From assembly GCF_027943255.1 (NCBI RefSeq), contig NC_072897.1, positions 46,164,044 through 46,228,043 of the forward strand: a stretch of 64,000 bases of DNA, read 5' to 3'. This stretch comes from Anastrepha obliqua (lineage: Eukaryota; Arthropoda; Insecta; Diptera; Tephritidae). The position numbers were made by a program, and so were the translations under genes. Below, one piece after another: positions 10,551 to 22,448 of the stretch (position 1 is its first letter; every line of letters begins with the position of its first letter). The notes under the pieces are model-generated. The model saw only the letters and a list, made by a program, of their open reading frames with translations, made no database searches and was not told the origin of the DNA.

Positions 10551-10994
10551 CTTGGGAAATGCATGATTATTTTTGCTAGTAAAGTAGGTATAATTTAAAA
10601 TAGTTTTGGGACATGTTTATGTTGATTTCTAATTTTTCCCTGCATTTCTAGATACTCAAGTTAATTTTAAGTTAATTATTTACATATGAAGTATTTTTAA
10701 TTTAATTTTTTTTATTCAAGTATAAGAATTTATAAATATACTTCAATGAAAAAAACAACAAATTATTTTTTATTTAACCAGTTTGCATTTTTCATTCATA
10801 TATTTAAGAAACTGTTGTCGAACGCTCTCTGCTTTACATGTAAGCGCGTGCTAGAATACATCCAAACCAGACGATGCTAAGGTATTAAATGTCAAAATGT
10901 TGCCGAAAACAATTTTGCCCGTGTGGCCGCGAATGAGACATGAAAAGAGAATTTCCAGTGTCTCCCTTCCAGATGTCACCGTGTGTAAATCCAG
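10551..10994 (-). mobile_element. 0.69-kb inverted-repeat element, truncated copy D
   Basis: An inverted partial copy. It starts inside the family consensus (TTGGGAAATGCATGATTATT), runs backwards through the A/T-rich middle and the CAGACGATGCTAAGG block, and ends at the outer TIR (CTTCCAGATGTCACCGTGTG). The other TIR and about 240 bp are missing. With copy C it forms a large imperfect palindrome over 9850-10994. Its TIR resembles the left TIR of copy C (CACCGTGTG), which suggests those two ends share a recent origin. Confidence 0.72.
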
Positions 10995-11230
10995 TGATTG
11001 CTTTCACCTACTCTTCTTCTTCACAAACAACAGAGAACGTTGATGTATAGAGAAGTCTCAATGACAGGAACGTATGGAATTTCGAGGGATACTCGTCTCG
11101 CGACGACTTTTTTACCACAGACACATTTTTCACCAAAAATTAACAGTAAGGGGCTGAATTATGTAAATTTAGCAGCAGTCGATAAGAATTTGTTGGTGAT
11201 TAGAAGCAAAGAATGTTAGGTAGCTTTTAA

Positions 11231-13006
11231 CCCTGCATGCCCACCGGGATTTTTTGTACGTTGTTACCAATGTTAGTCAATTCGACTAACATACTCAAAA
11301 TATCGATGCTGCAGAACTACCTATGCTCATAATTTTTAAAAGTTACTGAAAAATTAAAATATTATTCCTTTCTTTATTCAAAAGTAAAACAACATTTTCA
11401 ATTGTTTCTGTTTTTCATTTATTTTTATTATAATCACATGTTGTTACTCTTCAGTCTTAGATATCTTACTTAGTGTTACAAAAAAAAAAAATTAAAAATT
11501 AAAAAACCTTAAAATTAAAAAACATTGCACTGCCTATATCGGCAAAGAATTATTTTATATTATTTAAGCATATAAAGAGTTCAAAATAAAAGTTTTGTAC
11601 ATTAGGCACAAGTCTCAACTTTTAGCTTGAAAGCTTAACATTTATTTATTGCTCAACACATGATGTTGAGAAAAAATTAAAAATAAAATAAAAAGAACAT
11701 AAGAAGTAACAAGGCTTCCTGCCGTTATAAAGTTTAAGTAATTTCATTAAATATAAAGTTGATAAAAAATGTTAATTATATACATTAAAGTTTTGCACAA
11801 TAGGCACAAATCTCGACCTTGTGCTCACCACATACAGGTTTCATGAATTTTGAGCATACACTCTTCGTCATTCAGTGTTTTTGTAAGGAGAGATAGAACA
11901 AATTTTTCTTTTGTTTTTCTTTTTTGAGGGTACATTCTTAACACTTGCCGCCTCAACTGGCAGGGATAAAATATCTCGGATATTCTGCTGTAATTCCGAG
12001 TGCAGGTTAGGATTCTTTAGGCGTTCTGCCATGTGCGGTTTAACTAGATCTGAATGAAGTTTTTTCATGAATTCCCGACGTGAAAGAGGTTTCGTTTTCG
12101 CGCTTAATGCGTTATGAACATACCTATATCACATAACTATTAACAAACGCGATATTAAGTATGCCATAGAACATGCACATTCGCCATCTCTTCGTTTTCC
12201 TTGAGCACGACATAACACTACACATTTGATCAAGAGAGGTCAAATGATTGTCTTTCATAACAGCGCTCAATATTAAGATACCAATCAGTGCTTCAAGTTC
12301 TGTTTTGTTCACCGGTTTTTCAGTTGGAAAATCAAAATGCCTTTTTTCAATTTCGATGTTGGTGTAATGAACTATTACATAATACTTAAAATTTCATCAG
12401 TGATAAATAATTTAAACACTTCAGCGCAATCCGTAACATTCTTTGCTGCTCCTGTTGGACCTTTAGCATGATGCACTATGTTAATTGCAGATCGACGCCG
12501 TTTTCCTTTAGTTGTCGCCCATTTATATTTATTTTTACCACGCAAAAATCTTTTGGAAAATGGTATTATATTATCCTGCGGCGCCGAAGGTGGTGGTTCT
12601 TCATTCCAGTCCTCCGAATTGTCCGAAGAATCATCCTCCGAAGAATTCATACCCTCTTCTAGTAAATTCGAATTCGCTTTCGGAAATACTGAAATCCTCT
12701 TCATCCTCATCCGACATAGCCAAAATTTTTTCAATGTCTTCCTCACATATTTTAGTCGGCCTCATTTTCAATGCTAAAAAAGTTGCACTAAGCCCAATGT
12801 TAGTCGTTTCGACTACGCAGTTTCTACAAATACATACATACCACTTAAGCCAGCCAAACAACAAGTCCGTACTGATCAGGAGCACCTTTGCAACTGAATA
12901 AACTCTCTCAACGTTAAAAATGAAATTGATACAATGAGAGAAAAAGAAATTACAAATGTAAAAAGCAGTGATGTTAGTCGAAAGGACTAACAGTCTGCAG
13001 GCAGGG
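11231..13006 (-). mobile_element. Internally deleted piggyBac element
   Basis: Perfect TTAA duplications flank a 1,776-bp element (11227-11230 and 13007-13010). The ends are CCCTGCATGCC and its shorter inverse (GGCAGGG), typical of piggyBac. Subterminal copies of TGTTAGTC...GACTAACA lie at both ends. The interior is a broken transposase gene on the minus strand. Confidence 0.9.
11800..12767 (-). pseudogene. piggyBac transposase, catalytic centre deleted
   Basis: The minus-strand start near 12767 (MRPTKICEEDIEKILAMSDE) is followed by an acidic Ser/Asp/Glu stretch, usual for piggyBac N-termini, with a frameshift near 12650. The start of the core is visible (TELEALIGILIL, NHLTSLDQM). The frame then jumps near 12230 to the C-terminal side (KRWRMCMFYGILNIAFVNSY, HSDLVKPHMAERLKNPNLHS) and a Cys-rich tail near 11830. 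The central several hundred residues with the catalytic Asp residues are missing, so this copy is non-autonomous. Confidence 0.82.
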
Positions 13007-13201
13007 TTAATATGACCTATATATTTGAATTTCTCCAAATCATCCAAAATTATATACATATGTTATATCTGTCTGTCTGGTGTCTGTAAAACTTTGTTGA
13101 ATCCCTTCAACTGAATCAAAATCCTCTACAAAAAACGCTTCATTACCAGGCGCACAGGAAAGTGGCATATGCAAATGTAAATTTGTGAATTTATATACAT
13201 A

Positions 13202-14375
13202 CTAGCGGATCCTCACCCGCTTCGCTGGGTGAAAGAAAAATATAAATGAAAAGTGTTCTTTGTTTTTTTCTTGTTCCATCATTTAATTCATGCTCGGCCA
13301 TTATTTTGTGACTTATTCTAATAACAATGTTTTATTTATTGACTTACTCTAATGATTGTAAACTAACAACTTATTCTAAAGCCTTCTGATACACAAAATT
13401 TTTGGTTTTATTTTCATGCGGTGTATAAATATAAAGTAACGATGGTTTCCTTACTCGAGAACATCCTACATACAGCTGCCCATGTCCAAAGCATGGATAA
13501 GTTAGGTCAATTCCACATAATTGAAGTGTTTGACCTTGAGACTTATTGATTGTAATAGCAAAAGCAAGGCGAATGGCAAATTGAAGTCGCTTAAAATCAA
13601 AAGTCAAATCTGTTGAAATCATTGGAATGCGCGGAATCAAAACATCTTCACCTTTAAATTTGCCTTTCAAAATTGTTGCTTCAATTACATTGTTCATTGT
13701 CCGTTTCACTGCTAATCTTGTCCCATTGCATAGTTTCGGCTGATTGATATTTCGCAACATAATGATCACTGCGCCGACTTTCAATTGCAAACGATATGGT
13801 GGCAAGCCAGGCAAATTAAGTGAATTCAAAAATTCAATTGGATAATTCACTACATCGTCGGGATTAGTGATTGAATCAATTGATTTATAGGTGACAACTT
13901 CACTTGGAATTTGAGTTAAAATACTGGCATTGATTTCATTGACATCGACATTTTTGGCAGCTAATATAGCTCTCTCGCTTAGCCAATCTTGATTTCGATA
14001 GTTTTGTGCAATATTTGGGAATACATTTTGCGGTTACGGTACAAAAATTAGTTGGAAGTGTGATCATGCCTGTATTCTTATCAATTGGCTTTCGTCCATT
14101 TCCAATTTGCAACAAATGTTCGGAAAATTCAGCAGCTGTTGGATCATTCTGTAACAGCACACGAACATTAGTAGTTAATTTGAGTTTTTGTACATATCTT
14201 CACAGATTAGAAGATTTAAGGCACGCTCTCAATTCATCAGCTGCTGTTGATTTGGGAATAACAGGCAAAGTTTGTCGAAAATCACCGGCCAATAGAATTA
14301 GTGCACCACCAAATATGTTTGTGTTATTTCGAAAATCTTTCAGTGTTCTATTTAAGGCTTCCAGTGATTTTTTAT
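13202..14375 (-). mobile_element. Helitron 3' end with helicase remnants
   Basis: The minus-strand 3' terminus ends CTAG at 13205-13202 and is followed by T, as expected for insertion between A and T. A short hairpin (CACCC...GGGTG, 13215-13232) lies ten bases inside. Upstream on the minus strand are pieces of the PIF1-like helicase. The 5' end (TC) was not found, so the left boundary of the element beyond about 14375 is open. Confidence 0.85.
13371..14375 (-). pseudogene. Helitron PIF1-like helicase, C-terminal part
   Basis: Read on the minus strand: GGALILLAGDFRQTLPVIPK (helicase motif II/III region, near 14310-14250), then NDPTAAEF, then after frame changes NYPIEFLNSLNLPGLPPY, GAVIIMLRNINQPKLCNGTR, FAITINKSQGQTL and YVGCSRVRKPSLLYIY. 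These are the conserved C-terminal motifs of Helitron and PIF1 helicases. The Rep nuclease part is absent. At least one frameshift separates the 13371-13850 frame from that at 13936-14160. Confidence 0.85.
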
Positions 14376-15329
14376 GATATGATATATGATGATTTTTATA
14401 TACATATATGATTTTTATGATACAGTTATAATATGGGACTAGTACCCTTTTTTATGTGATTTTATTACATTATTTCAGATTTATACGGTTCTTAGCACTT
14501 TTGAAACGTATCTATAGTTTTACTATAGAACTGGTAGCTTTTTTTATGCTGTTTCTTGCGGAACGTATTATAAATCACTTATGTATGTATATATCTTGTT
14601 AATATGAACTTTACATATGTATGGCAATAATAATGTTTTGTAGTATCATTGTTTGAATATGGTATCACCATACTACAATCAAGTTGACAAAAATAGGCCC
14701 ATTTGCGTCGTTAACCCATATGACAAACACGAAAAGCGAAACACGTCCTTACTGCATGGCTTCTTAATCCTACTTGTCTTCATCAAGGTTGTTCTTCATG
14801 AATGTACCATTGAGTGTTTGAGCTACTGTATGTTTTAATTAGAAATGAATATAAATGAAATGTTAATTTCTGTCTAAAAAGGTTGGTTACTTTTTTCAAA
14901 GTTTGGTAGTTTTTCTTTTTCTTTTTTTTTTTTTTTGATCGCGGCCGCACTGGTCTGTTTATATCGCGCAGACTATACTGTTAGTTTCGACTATGGAGCT
15001 CATTTGTGAGGTAATCAGATTGGTCTGGCCTAGAAGGAATTAACACAGAACCAAATCCCTCATCAATCTAACCCGTCTTCTATTAGTAGAGTAGTTGGCA
15101 TGACGGTGAAAAGAATTCAGAAGGTGTGACCAGCCTCAGACCGTTAACCGACTCCCAGGAACTTTTAAGTTGATTTGCTGAGGTAGCTTGGCTTATGACA
15201 GCGGTTTGTTTACGACAAAGGTTAGCAAAAACTGAGGCTGTGTTGGTGGTATAAGAAAAAATTAACCGAACTACAGCTCAGGATATTTCATTGCTGTCTG
15301 AGCAAAGACTAATAAAGTAGACGAGCGTA
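14376..15329. other. No gene recognised
   Basis: A/T-rich sequence with a long T run at about 14920-14936 followed by GATCGCGGCCGC. No terminal repeats or protein similarity recognised. Confidence 0.35.
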
Positions 15330-15490
15330 AGAATACGTGTGAAATGAGCGGGGCAGAATTCTGCTGCCGAATACCAAAGAACTGCGTTTTTATGCATCAC
15401 CAGCGCTTTAAGGACCACCCCTAATAAAGTGCCGTAACAAAAACTACGATAAATATCGTCTCCGACAGCCAGGCGGTTATTAAATAAATG
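15330..15490 (+). pseudogene. LINE RNase H fragment (weak)
   Basis: The plus-strand reading near 15435-15485 gives TINIVSDSQAVIK, which matches the SDSQAAI motif of the RNase H domain in I/R1/LOA-type LINEs. The flanking text is eroded and contains stops. Only this motif supports the call, so the extent is a guess. Confidence 0.35.
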
Positions 15491-15574
15491 GAGACAGTTA
15501 TACTATGATTTAAGGTAGTGCATACCTACAAATGTATGTGATAGGAAGTGGTCAATAAATGAGGGAACTGTTAA

Positions 15575-15965
15575 AAATAAACATATCTTGGCAGCGCTGG
15601 AATAGAGCAACCTAAAATTACATACATATGTGTGTAAAATAGTGAGCTACACCAGCTTTATGAGGTATAATCAAGGTGAATTGAGTACTGGAGGTGGCGT
15701 CTTTCCAAAAACATTACTTTATTTTTCGCTATTTTGACAAGTCTGACATTAGGTCCCTTTCCAATACAAAATAAACGAACGAAACAAATAAAGTGAGGAG
15801 AAAATACGTGTTTGTGAAAATTTAGTGTATGGCTGCGTAATATTGTGAAATTTAAACTAAACAAACTAATGAGGACGAATTACAGGGTGTTAAATTGTGA
15901 AAGCAGAAATGAATACAAAGACTCCAAATGCAGATATTTTACGTTTTTATACGGATAACATTTCG
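15575..15965 (+). repeat. Repeat shared with 8680-9085
   Basis: Second copy of the repeat described at 8680. It starts ATATCTTGGCAGCGCTGGAAT and ends near AAGACTCCAAATGCAG. It lacks the 40-base insert present in the other copy, so it probably shows the older arrangement. No protein is encoded. Confidence 0.55.
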
Positions 15966-16066
15966 TATTATTGAAATTTTCAACTTTATTTCTGTTTTCT
16001 CTCATAGAAGATAAATACTTAACTCTTTCGCGGACAAATCGGCAAGCGCCGTAAACTTTGTGTAAA

Positions 16067-16175
16067 AACATAGGGGCAGGACGGCATTCCCCGTCATTAC
16101 ATAATTATTGCTACAAATATGACATGGCAATATGGTAAAATCCACAAAGATGGTCTTCCCGGTCTGCCCTATGTT
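16067..16175. mobile_element. Possible short MITE
   Basis: AACATAGGGGCAGGAC at the left and GGTCTGCCCTATGTT at the right are imperfect inverses separated by about 80 bases. That is the form of a small terminal-inverted-repeat element. No second copy was found in the window, so this is tentative. The sequence around it (15966-17180) otherwise shows no gene. Confidence 0.3.
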
Positions 16176-17184
16176 ATCAAGTTTGAATTATAAAATGTAC
16201 ATGTAGTGTCCAAAAGTTAATTCAGCTATTGATTTCAAGTATTTTGCTGCAATCCCGAAGCGATCATCTGAAGATATAGCAAGTGCCCCGAAACGTCATA
16301 TCAAAAACTTTTGCGGAAGGGTTAATTAAGACATCTTCACATATGGGATTATTCAGTTAATGAAAAATGAACGAAATAAGTAATATAGCCGTGAAGTTAG
16401 AAATTTACTTTGAAACAAGACTGTTGCCTTTTTGTTTTGCTGCACTGTATCCATGTTTTCAAATACATTTTTTTTCTGACAACGAACGCGAACTCTTGAG
16501 AATTTTTAGCGAATCGTGCTATTTTTCTGCATCCCGTCACGGCACTTGTTTGGCTGCGTCGCACAGTGCTTTTTGAGCGGGCACAAATTAAACATTTTGT
16601 TGTCCGAAATAATGACGTATTTGGTATTGTTTAAATGTTCCGAAAAAAATTGTATCTCCATTTTAGACATGATTTCATAGAAAATATAAAAATCATGAAA
16701 AAGCAAATGCGAATATCAATGATTCAGCCTTTGAGGAACCACTTTTTAGCAAAATATATCCATTTGCCTATTTTTGCCCACTATTTATATTGAGCAGCAG
16801 CACTCTGCGTCGATTACCCCTGTGGATACGAGCAATCATTGGTTGCCTTATAACTCGAGTAAAAATTAGGTGCCACTTCTGATACTCCTCATACAAAATA
16901 ATTTTTGTTCGAGACTTGGATTCTATGTTATCACTTACTCAATGCTGGAATTCTTGCCGTGGGCGTAGATACAACGACCGTTCTTTATTTCGCCTTTCGA
17001 TTTTTTAAGTTTCGCTAAAAAAATCCTTAAGTTGACGCATTTCTTTTTCAATAGAAATATGAAAAAGCTCCCAAGTGTACCTACGTTCACATTCTACATT
17101 GAAGTTTGTTCTTATAATATAATATAACCTTTTTAAAACGTAAAAGTTGTATTGTTTTCCTTCAATTTGTGAAAAAGAAATGTG

Positions 17185-18033
17185 CTATAATCGCAATAAG
17201 TTTTGTTTCATATGTGGTTTGTTGCTGGATCAAAAACATCGTTTGAAGTTACAGAATAATAAAGCTTACATATACTACTTCTGATCGCAAGTATGAATCG
17301 GAATTTGTTTGTACTGAGTGTTCATTGAAATTCAAGAGATATAAATCAAAACGTTGCCAGAAAAGTCGAATTTCCTTGTATTCTCCGATGAAATGGCATC
17401 ATCAGCCTTATCATAAACCAGATCACTGTTATTTTTGTAAAACGGACGTAAACGGTCATCATTATAAAACTCGAAAACACATAAGTATGCTGATGTTGCA
17501 ACTGCTAAGAAACCCGTAGTCTTGGACGATATGATTGACTCAACTGCAGGTCATGAATTGAAGGAAGTTCAACTCATTGCTGATGATGATCAAACTGATA
17601 ACAATGAACGTGATGATGAAGAGTACTTTCCGTCTGTCTTCAGAACGACACATTGTATCAAATTCAGATTTTCAGGATCTTTCTCGTGATTTACTTCTAT
17701 CGGGAAGACAATCTGTGTGAGAAGTTCCTTGGAAATAAAAAGAGCTCTGATTATGTTGAAGTCGTCAAAGAGTTTTTGAGTGCGTACGAAAAAATGGAAT
17801 GCAATATGTCCATCAAGATACACTTCCTGCACTCACATTTGAATTTTTTCCCGGAAAACCTGGGCCAGATGAGCGATGAACAGGGTGAACGATTTCACCA
17901 GGAGATAGAAGTCATCGAAAAACGTTTTCGAGGGAAGGACTCCATCAACATGCTTGCTGATTATTGCTGGTCCTTGAGACGTAAAACAAGTGATGACTCC
18001 TACAAACGGAGCATGTCTGGCAAACATTTTTGA
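17185..18033 (+). pseudogene. Relic of multicopy arthropod protein family
   Basis: The N-terminal piece has Cys pairs and the pattern SLYSPMKWHHQPYHKPDHCY ... CKTDVNGHHYKTRKHI. The C-terminal piece (17653-18033) has IKIHFLHSHLNFFPENLGQ, DEQGERFHQEIEVIEKRF and LADYCWSLRRKT. I know this combination from highly repeated, uncharacterised arthropod and cnidarian proteins thought to belong to mobile elements. The long middle section is missing, and frameshifts separate the pieces near 17515 and 17690. The function of the family is not established. Confidence 0.6.
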
Positions 18034-18059
18034 AATCAAGATTAGTTTTTTCCGACATC

Positions 18060-18335
18060 TTTTAAAATTTTAATCCTGTACTGTTCTATTCCGGTTAAGT
18101 AATGTTATGTCCTTTTTTCTGTTTAACAATATGCTGTTATTTAATGTACTGTTCTGTAATGTACTATACTTTACTGTACTATAGTATACCGTACTATACT
18201 GTACCGTGCCATAGTAAACTCCAAAGAGCCGTTTCCAATGCATTTTTAAGTTTGGAACCAGTTTCGTTGTGTACTGCAGCGTACCGCACCGTACCATACC
18301 GTACAGTGCTGCACTGTACTGTATATCTATACTCC
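18060..18335. repeat. Degenerate TACTG/TACCG tandem repeat
   Basis: Many near-copies of TGTACTATAC, CCGTACTATAC and CGTACCGCAC occur in two blocks (about 18075-18210 and 18270-18325) with a less regular spacer. The period is about five and often doubles to ten. It is a diverged microsatellite that creates spurious open frames rich in Thr, Val and Tyr. No gene is present between here and 19250. Confidence 0.6.
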
Positions 18336-19353
18336 AATAAATATGATGTGTTCATACTGACACTTGTTATCATTTTTATGCTTCGAAACGCGCCCTTATT
18401 CGCATTTAGCTCAGCTATACGTACATACAAAATTAGTAAAAAAAATAAAATCTTAAAACTCACACAACTCTATGAATTTTAACTCAATTACAATCAAATA
18501 TAGCTCATTCGACGCAAAATTAAATTTACTATAACAGTAGTGTACTAAAAAACGTCCTTAATATCGGATAATATCGTAAAAATGATGTCAAAGTTGAAAA
18601 AGTAGAGAAAAAATAAAAAAAATTCCAAATACTTCCGTCTACAGCCTCGCCAGTTATCATTTCAGAAAAATTGTCAACACACTGTCAAAAAGGCTTGTTG
18701 TTGTTCTTTCGAACTAAAAAAACAAATGTATTCATCTATTTTAATTAAAATTGAATTAAGAATGTTCGATATGCAATGGTTCTAAGTAAAATACTACTGG
18801 AAAATACAGAGGTTGTCGAGTTCATTTTTTTTTTAATTCAGGTTGGAGATTTATTTTAAATATAAATCCACCATTGTTTTTACCAACGTATGACAATTTA
18901 GGAAAGACAAATGCTGATTTCCTAATGACCAATTTCGTAAAACTATTGTTCCCGTTCAATTCGTTTGCAATAAATATTGTATATTGTTTTGTTGGCACTA
19001 TAGTATGTCGTACTATTTTGTTTTAAGCAGATTTGCCCATATCCATACTATAAACCAAAAAGGTCTCATGGTAGTAAAGATAATCCCAATTGCTACGAAC
19101 AAATTTAATGCTTTCTCCCCATGTTTTCTAAGTCTTGTACTGAACCAGGCGGTTTTTTATTCCGGGCTCTGCGGAACGATTATAACGACCGAAAATGTTC
19201 ATAATTTCATAATTTTGCAATGCAGATTTCACAGCTCACTGAAGTATTTATTTGTACCGCCGTAGCCGAGTGAGTTGGTGCACTACCATTTTGAAGTAAG
19301 CAGGTTCAAAATCATGGATCCGAAACACCAATTGATTAAACATGGGCAATGCG

Positions 19354-22300
19354 AGGATGGTTCCATGTGTAGAAGTCCACGCAAGTGGGGAAAGTTACTG
19401 ATCGCCATTCACTTGGGAATGGCCAGGACGATTCTTCTGCATATGGTTCAAGCAGCTCACAACGGCCGGGATTAGCCCACGTATCCTCTGGGTAGCTTCC
19501 GAACATCCGTTCGGGAGTGAGCTAAAGTGAGAAGGCGAAACATTCCAGAATAGCTGGTTGTGCGTTGGGTTTGGGACCCGCCACTTAAAAATCTCCCCCA
19601 ATGAAAAGTTTAAAAAAGCCTCGGATGAGACCTCCCTATACTGATGACGACCCCTGCAAACGAACTAAAGACTATGATTTGAGGGCATGCACCTGGAATG
19701 TCCGGTCCCTTAATGGGGAAGGTGCTTCTGCCCGGCTGGTTGATGTCCTCGTGAGAGTAAAGGCTGACATCACTGCCATCCAAGAGATGCGATGGACGGG
19801 GCAAGGAAAGAAAACCATAGGACCTTCCGACATCTACTACAGCTGCCATGTAAAGGAGCGCAAATTCGGTGTCGGATTTGTTGTGGGAGAGAGACTTCGT
19901 CGCCAAGTACTGTCGTTCACTCCGGTGGACGAGCGCTCGTAACAATCCGCATCAAAGCCCGTTTTTTCGACATATGGCTAATTTGCGCCCACGCCCCGAC
20001 GGAAGAGAAGGACGATGCGACCAAAGATTCTTTCTATGAGCGCCTGGAACGTTCCTATGAGCGCTGCCCCCGCCACGACATAAAAATCGTGCTTGGCGAC
20101 TTCAACGTCAGGGTGGGCAAGGAGGGAATTTTTGGTCCCACAGTCGGAAAATTCAGCCTGCACAACGAAACATCCGGTAACGGACAGAGGCTGATCGACT
20201 TCGCCGGGGCCCGAAACATGGTAGTCTGCAGCACCAGATTTCAGCATAAGAAGATTCACCAAGCCACCTGGCTGTCTCTTGATCGAAAAACGCGAAACCA
20301 GATCGATCATGTTGTGATAGATGGAAGACACGCTTCTAGTGTATTAGATGTACGTACGATCCGAGGACCCAACATCGACTCGGATCACTACCTTGTTGCA
20401 GCCAAACTGCGAACACGCGTCTGTGCAGCAAAAAACGTGCATCTACCAACGCAAAGAATGTTCGACATCGAAAAGCTGCAATCACAACAGACAGCCAGAA
20501 GATTCACCACTCGACTCTCACTCCTGCTCTCAGAGAGTACTGCCCAACAACGACGAGGAATGTCATGCTGCCGCAGAAAGAAAGGATACCGCCTATAGAG
20601 CCACGCTGCGATCGGGCGCAACGCGAGCCATGTGGGATCGCTACAGAGAGCTGAAAAAGGAAGAGAGACGTATTATCCGAAAGAAGAAACGAGAGGCCGA
20701 AATACGTAAGTGAGAAGAGCTTGAGATGCTGGCCAACAGGAACAACGCCCGGAAATTCTACCAGAAAGTTCGGCGGCTTACAGAAGGTTTCAAGACCGGG
20801 GCGTTTTCCTGTAAAAACAAAGACGGCGAACTGGTGACTGACGTACAGAGCAATCTTAAATTATGGAGGGAACACTTCTCGAACCTATTAAGCAATGACA
20901 GCTGCGCATGTCACCGAGAAAGTGAAGATCCCGATACCCCAATCGTTGACGACGGAATTGACGTTCCGCTACCCGACCATGACGAGGTAAAAATAGCGAT
21001 AACACGGCTAAAGAACAATAAAGCCTCGGACGCCGACGGACTCCCGGCTGAGCTATTCAAACATGGTGGCGAGGAGCTGGTAAGGTGCGTGCATCAGCTC
21101 CCATGCAAAATATGGTCGGATGAAAGCATGCCTTCCGATTGGAATTTAAGTGTGCTCTGCCCAATCCATAAGAAAGGCGATCCTGCAATTTGTGCCAATT
21201 ACCGCGGGATTAGTCTTCTAAATATCGCCTATAAGGTTCTAGCGAGCGTATTGTGTGAAAGGCTGAAGCCCACCGTCAACCAACTGATTGGACCTTATCA
21301 GTGTGGCTTTAAACCTGGAACGTCTACCAACGACCAAATATTCACAATACGCCAAATCTTGGAAAAGACCCATGAAAGGAGAATCGACACACACCATCTT
21401 TTCGTCGACTTCAAATCAGCGTTGGACAGTACGAAAAGGAGTTTCCTGTATGCCGCTATGTCTGAACACCAGCAGCGCCGTCAGAATTGGGAAGGACCTC
21501 TCCGAGCCGTTTGATACCAAACGAGGTTTCAGACAGGGTGACTCGCTATTGTGTGACTTCTTTAACCTGATGTTGGAGAGCATCGTACGAGCCGCAGAAC
21601 TTAATCGCTCAGGCACAATATTTTATAAGAGCGTGCAATTGTTGGCGTATGCCGATGATATTAACATCATCGGTCTTAACAGCCGCGCTGTTAGTTCTGC
21701 CTTCTCCAAACTGGATAAAGAGGCAAAGCGAATGGGTCTGGTGGTGAACGAGGACAAAACGAAGTACCTCCTGTCTTCAAACAAACAGTCGGCGCACTCG
21801 CGTATCGGCACCCACGTCACTGTAGACAGTTATAATTTCGAGGTTGTAAAAGACTTCGTCTATTTAGGAACCAGCATTAGCACCGATAACAATGTCACCC
21901 TTAAATCCAACGTCTTTGGATTAAGTAGGCAACTGAGCAGTAAAGTCCTCTCTCGACGAACAAAACTAACACTCTACAAGACTCTCATCATGCCCGTCTT
22001 AACGTATGGCGCAGAAGCTTGAACGATGACAACATTCGATGAAGCAACACTTGGAGTGTTTGAGAGAAAGATTCTGCGTAAGATTTTTGGACCTTTGCAC
22101 GTTGGCAACGGCGAATATCGCAGAGGATGGAACGATGAGCTGTATGAGCTTTACGACGACATTGACATAGCGCAGCGAATAAAGATCCAGCGGCTACGTT
22201 GGCTGGGTCATGTCGTCCGAATGGATACAAACGCTCCGGCTTTGAAAGTATTCGATGCGGTACCAGCTGGTGGTAGCAGAGGAAGAGGAAGGCCTCCTCT

Positions 22301-22448
22301 GCTTTGGAAAGATCAGGTGGAGAAGGACTTGCCTTCACTTGGTGTGTCCAGCTGGCGCAGGTTAGCACAAGAAAGAAGCGACTGGCGCGCTTTGTTAAAC
22401 TCGGCCAAAATCGCGTAAGCGGTTATAGCGCCAATTACGAAGAAGAAG
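19354..22448 (+). mobile_element. RTE-clade non-LTR retrotransposon
   Basis: A 3.1-kb element with a 5' region, one broken ORF (endonuclease plus reverse transcriptase) and a short 3' end finishing in GAA repeats, as in many RTE LINEs. The 6-bp duplication AATGCG frames it. The 5' end agrees with the minus-strand copy at 60219-62316, where homology also starts near GAGGATGG. This is the best preserved of five copies in the window. Confidence 0.88.
19601..22418 (+). pseudogene. RTE endonuclease-reverse transcriptase, frameshifted
   Basis: Starts at ATG 19601. The apurinic-type endonuclease shows ACTWNVRSLNGEGASARL, IQEMRWTGQG, LGDFNVRVGKEG and DSDHYLVAAKL. The reverse transcriptase shows WNLSVLCPIHKKGDP, NYRGISLLN, the FVDFKSALDST block, GFRQGDSL and the active site LLAYADDINIIG. 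The C-terminus runs to TAA near 22418. Damage is a frameshift near 19938, a deletion near 20555, a stop at 20713, a deletion with frameshift near 21465 and a TGG-to-TGA stop near 22020. The element can no longer encode its protein. Confidence 0.88.

Noticed and set aside
14930..14955. T run followed by GATCGCGGCCGC, resembling a NotI-oligo(dT) cloning linker
   Set aside because: Genomic-looking sequence continues on both sides, and a GCGGCCGC also occurs naturally in the SINE at 49605. It is not enough to claim contamination.
18102..18482. Open frames on both strands of the pentamer repeat
   Set aside because: They are created by the repeat period and encode low-complexity text only.
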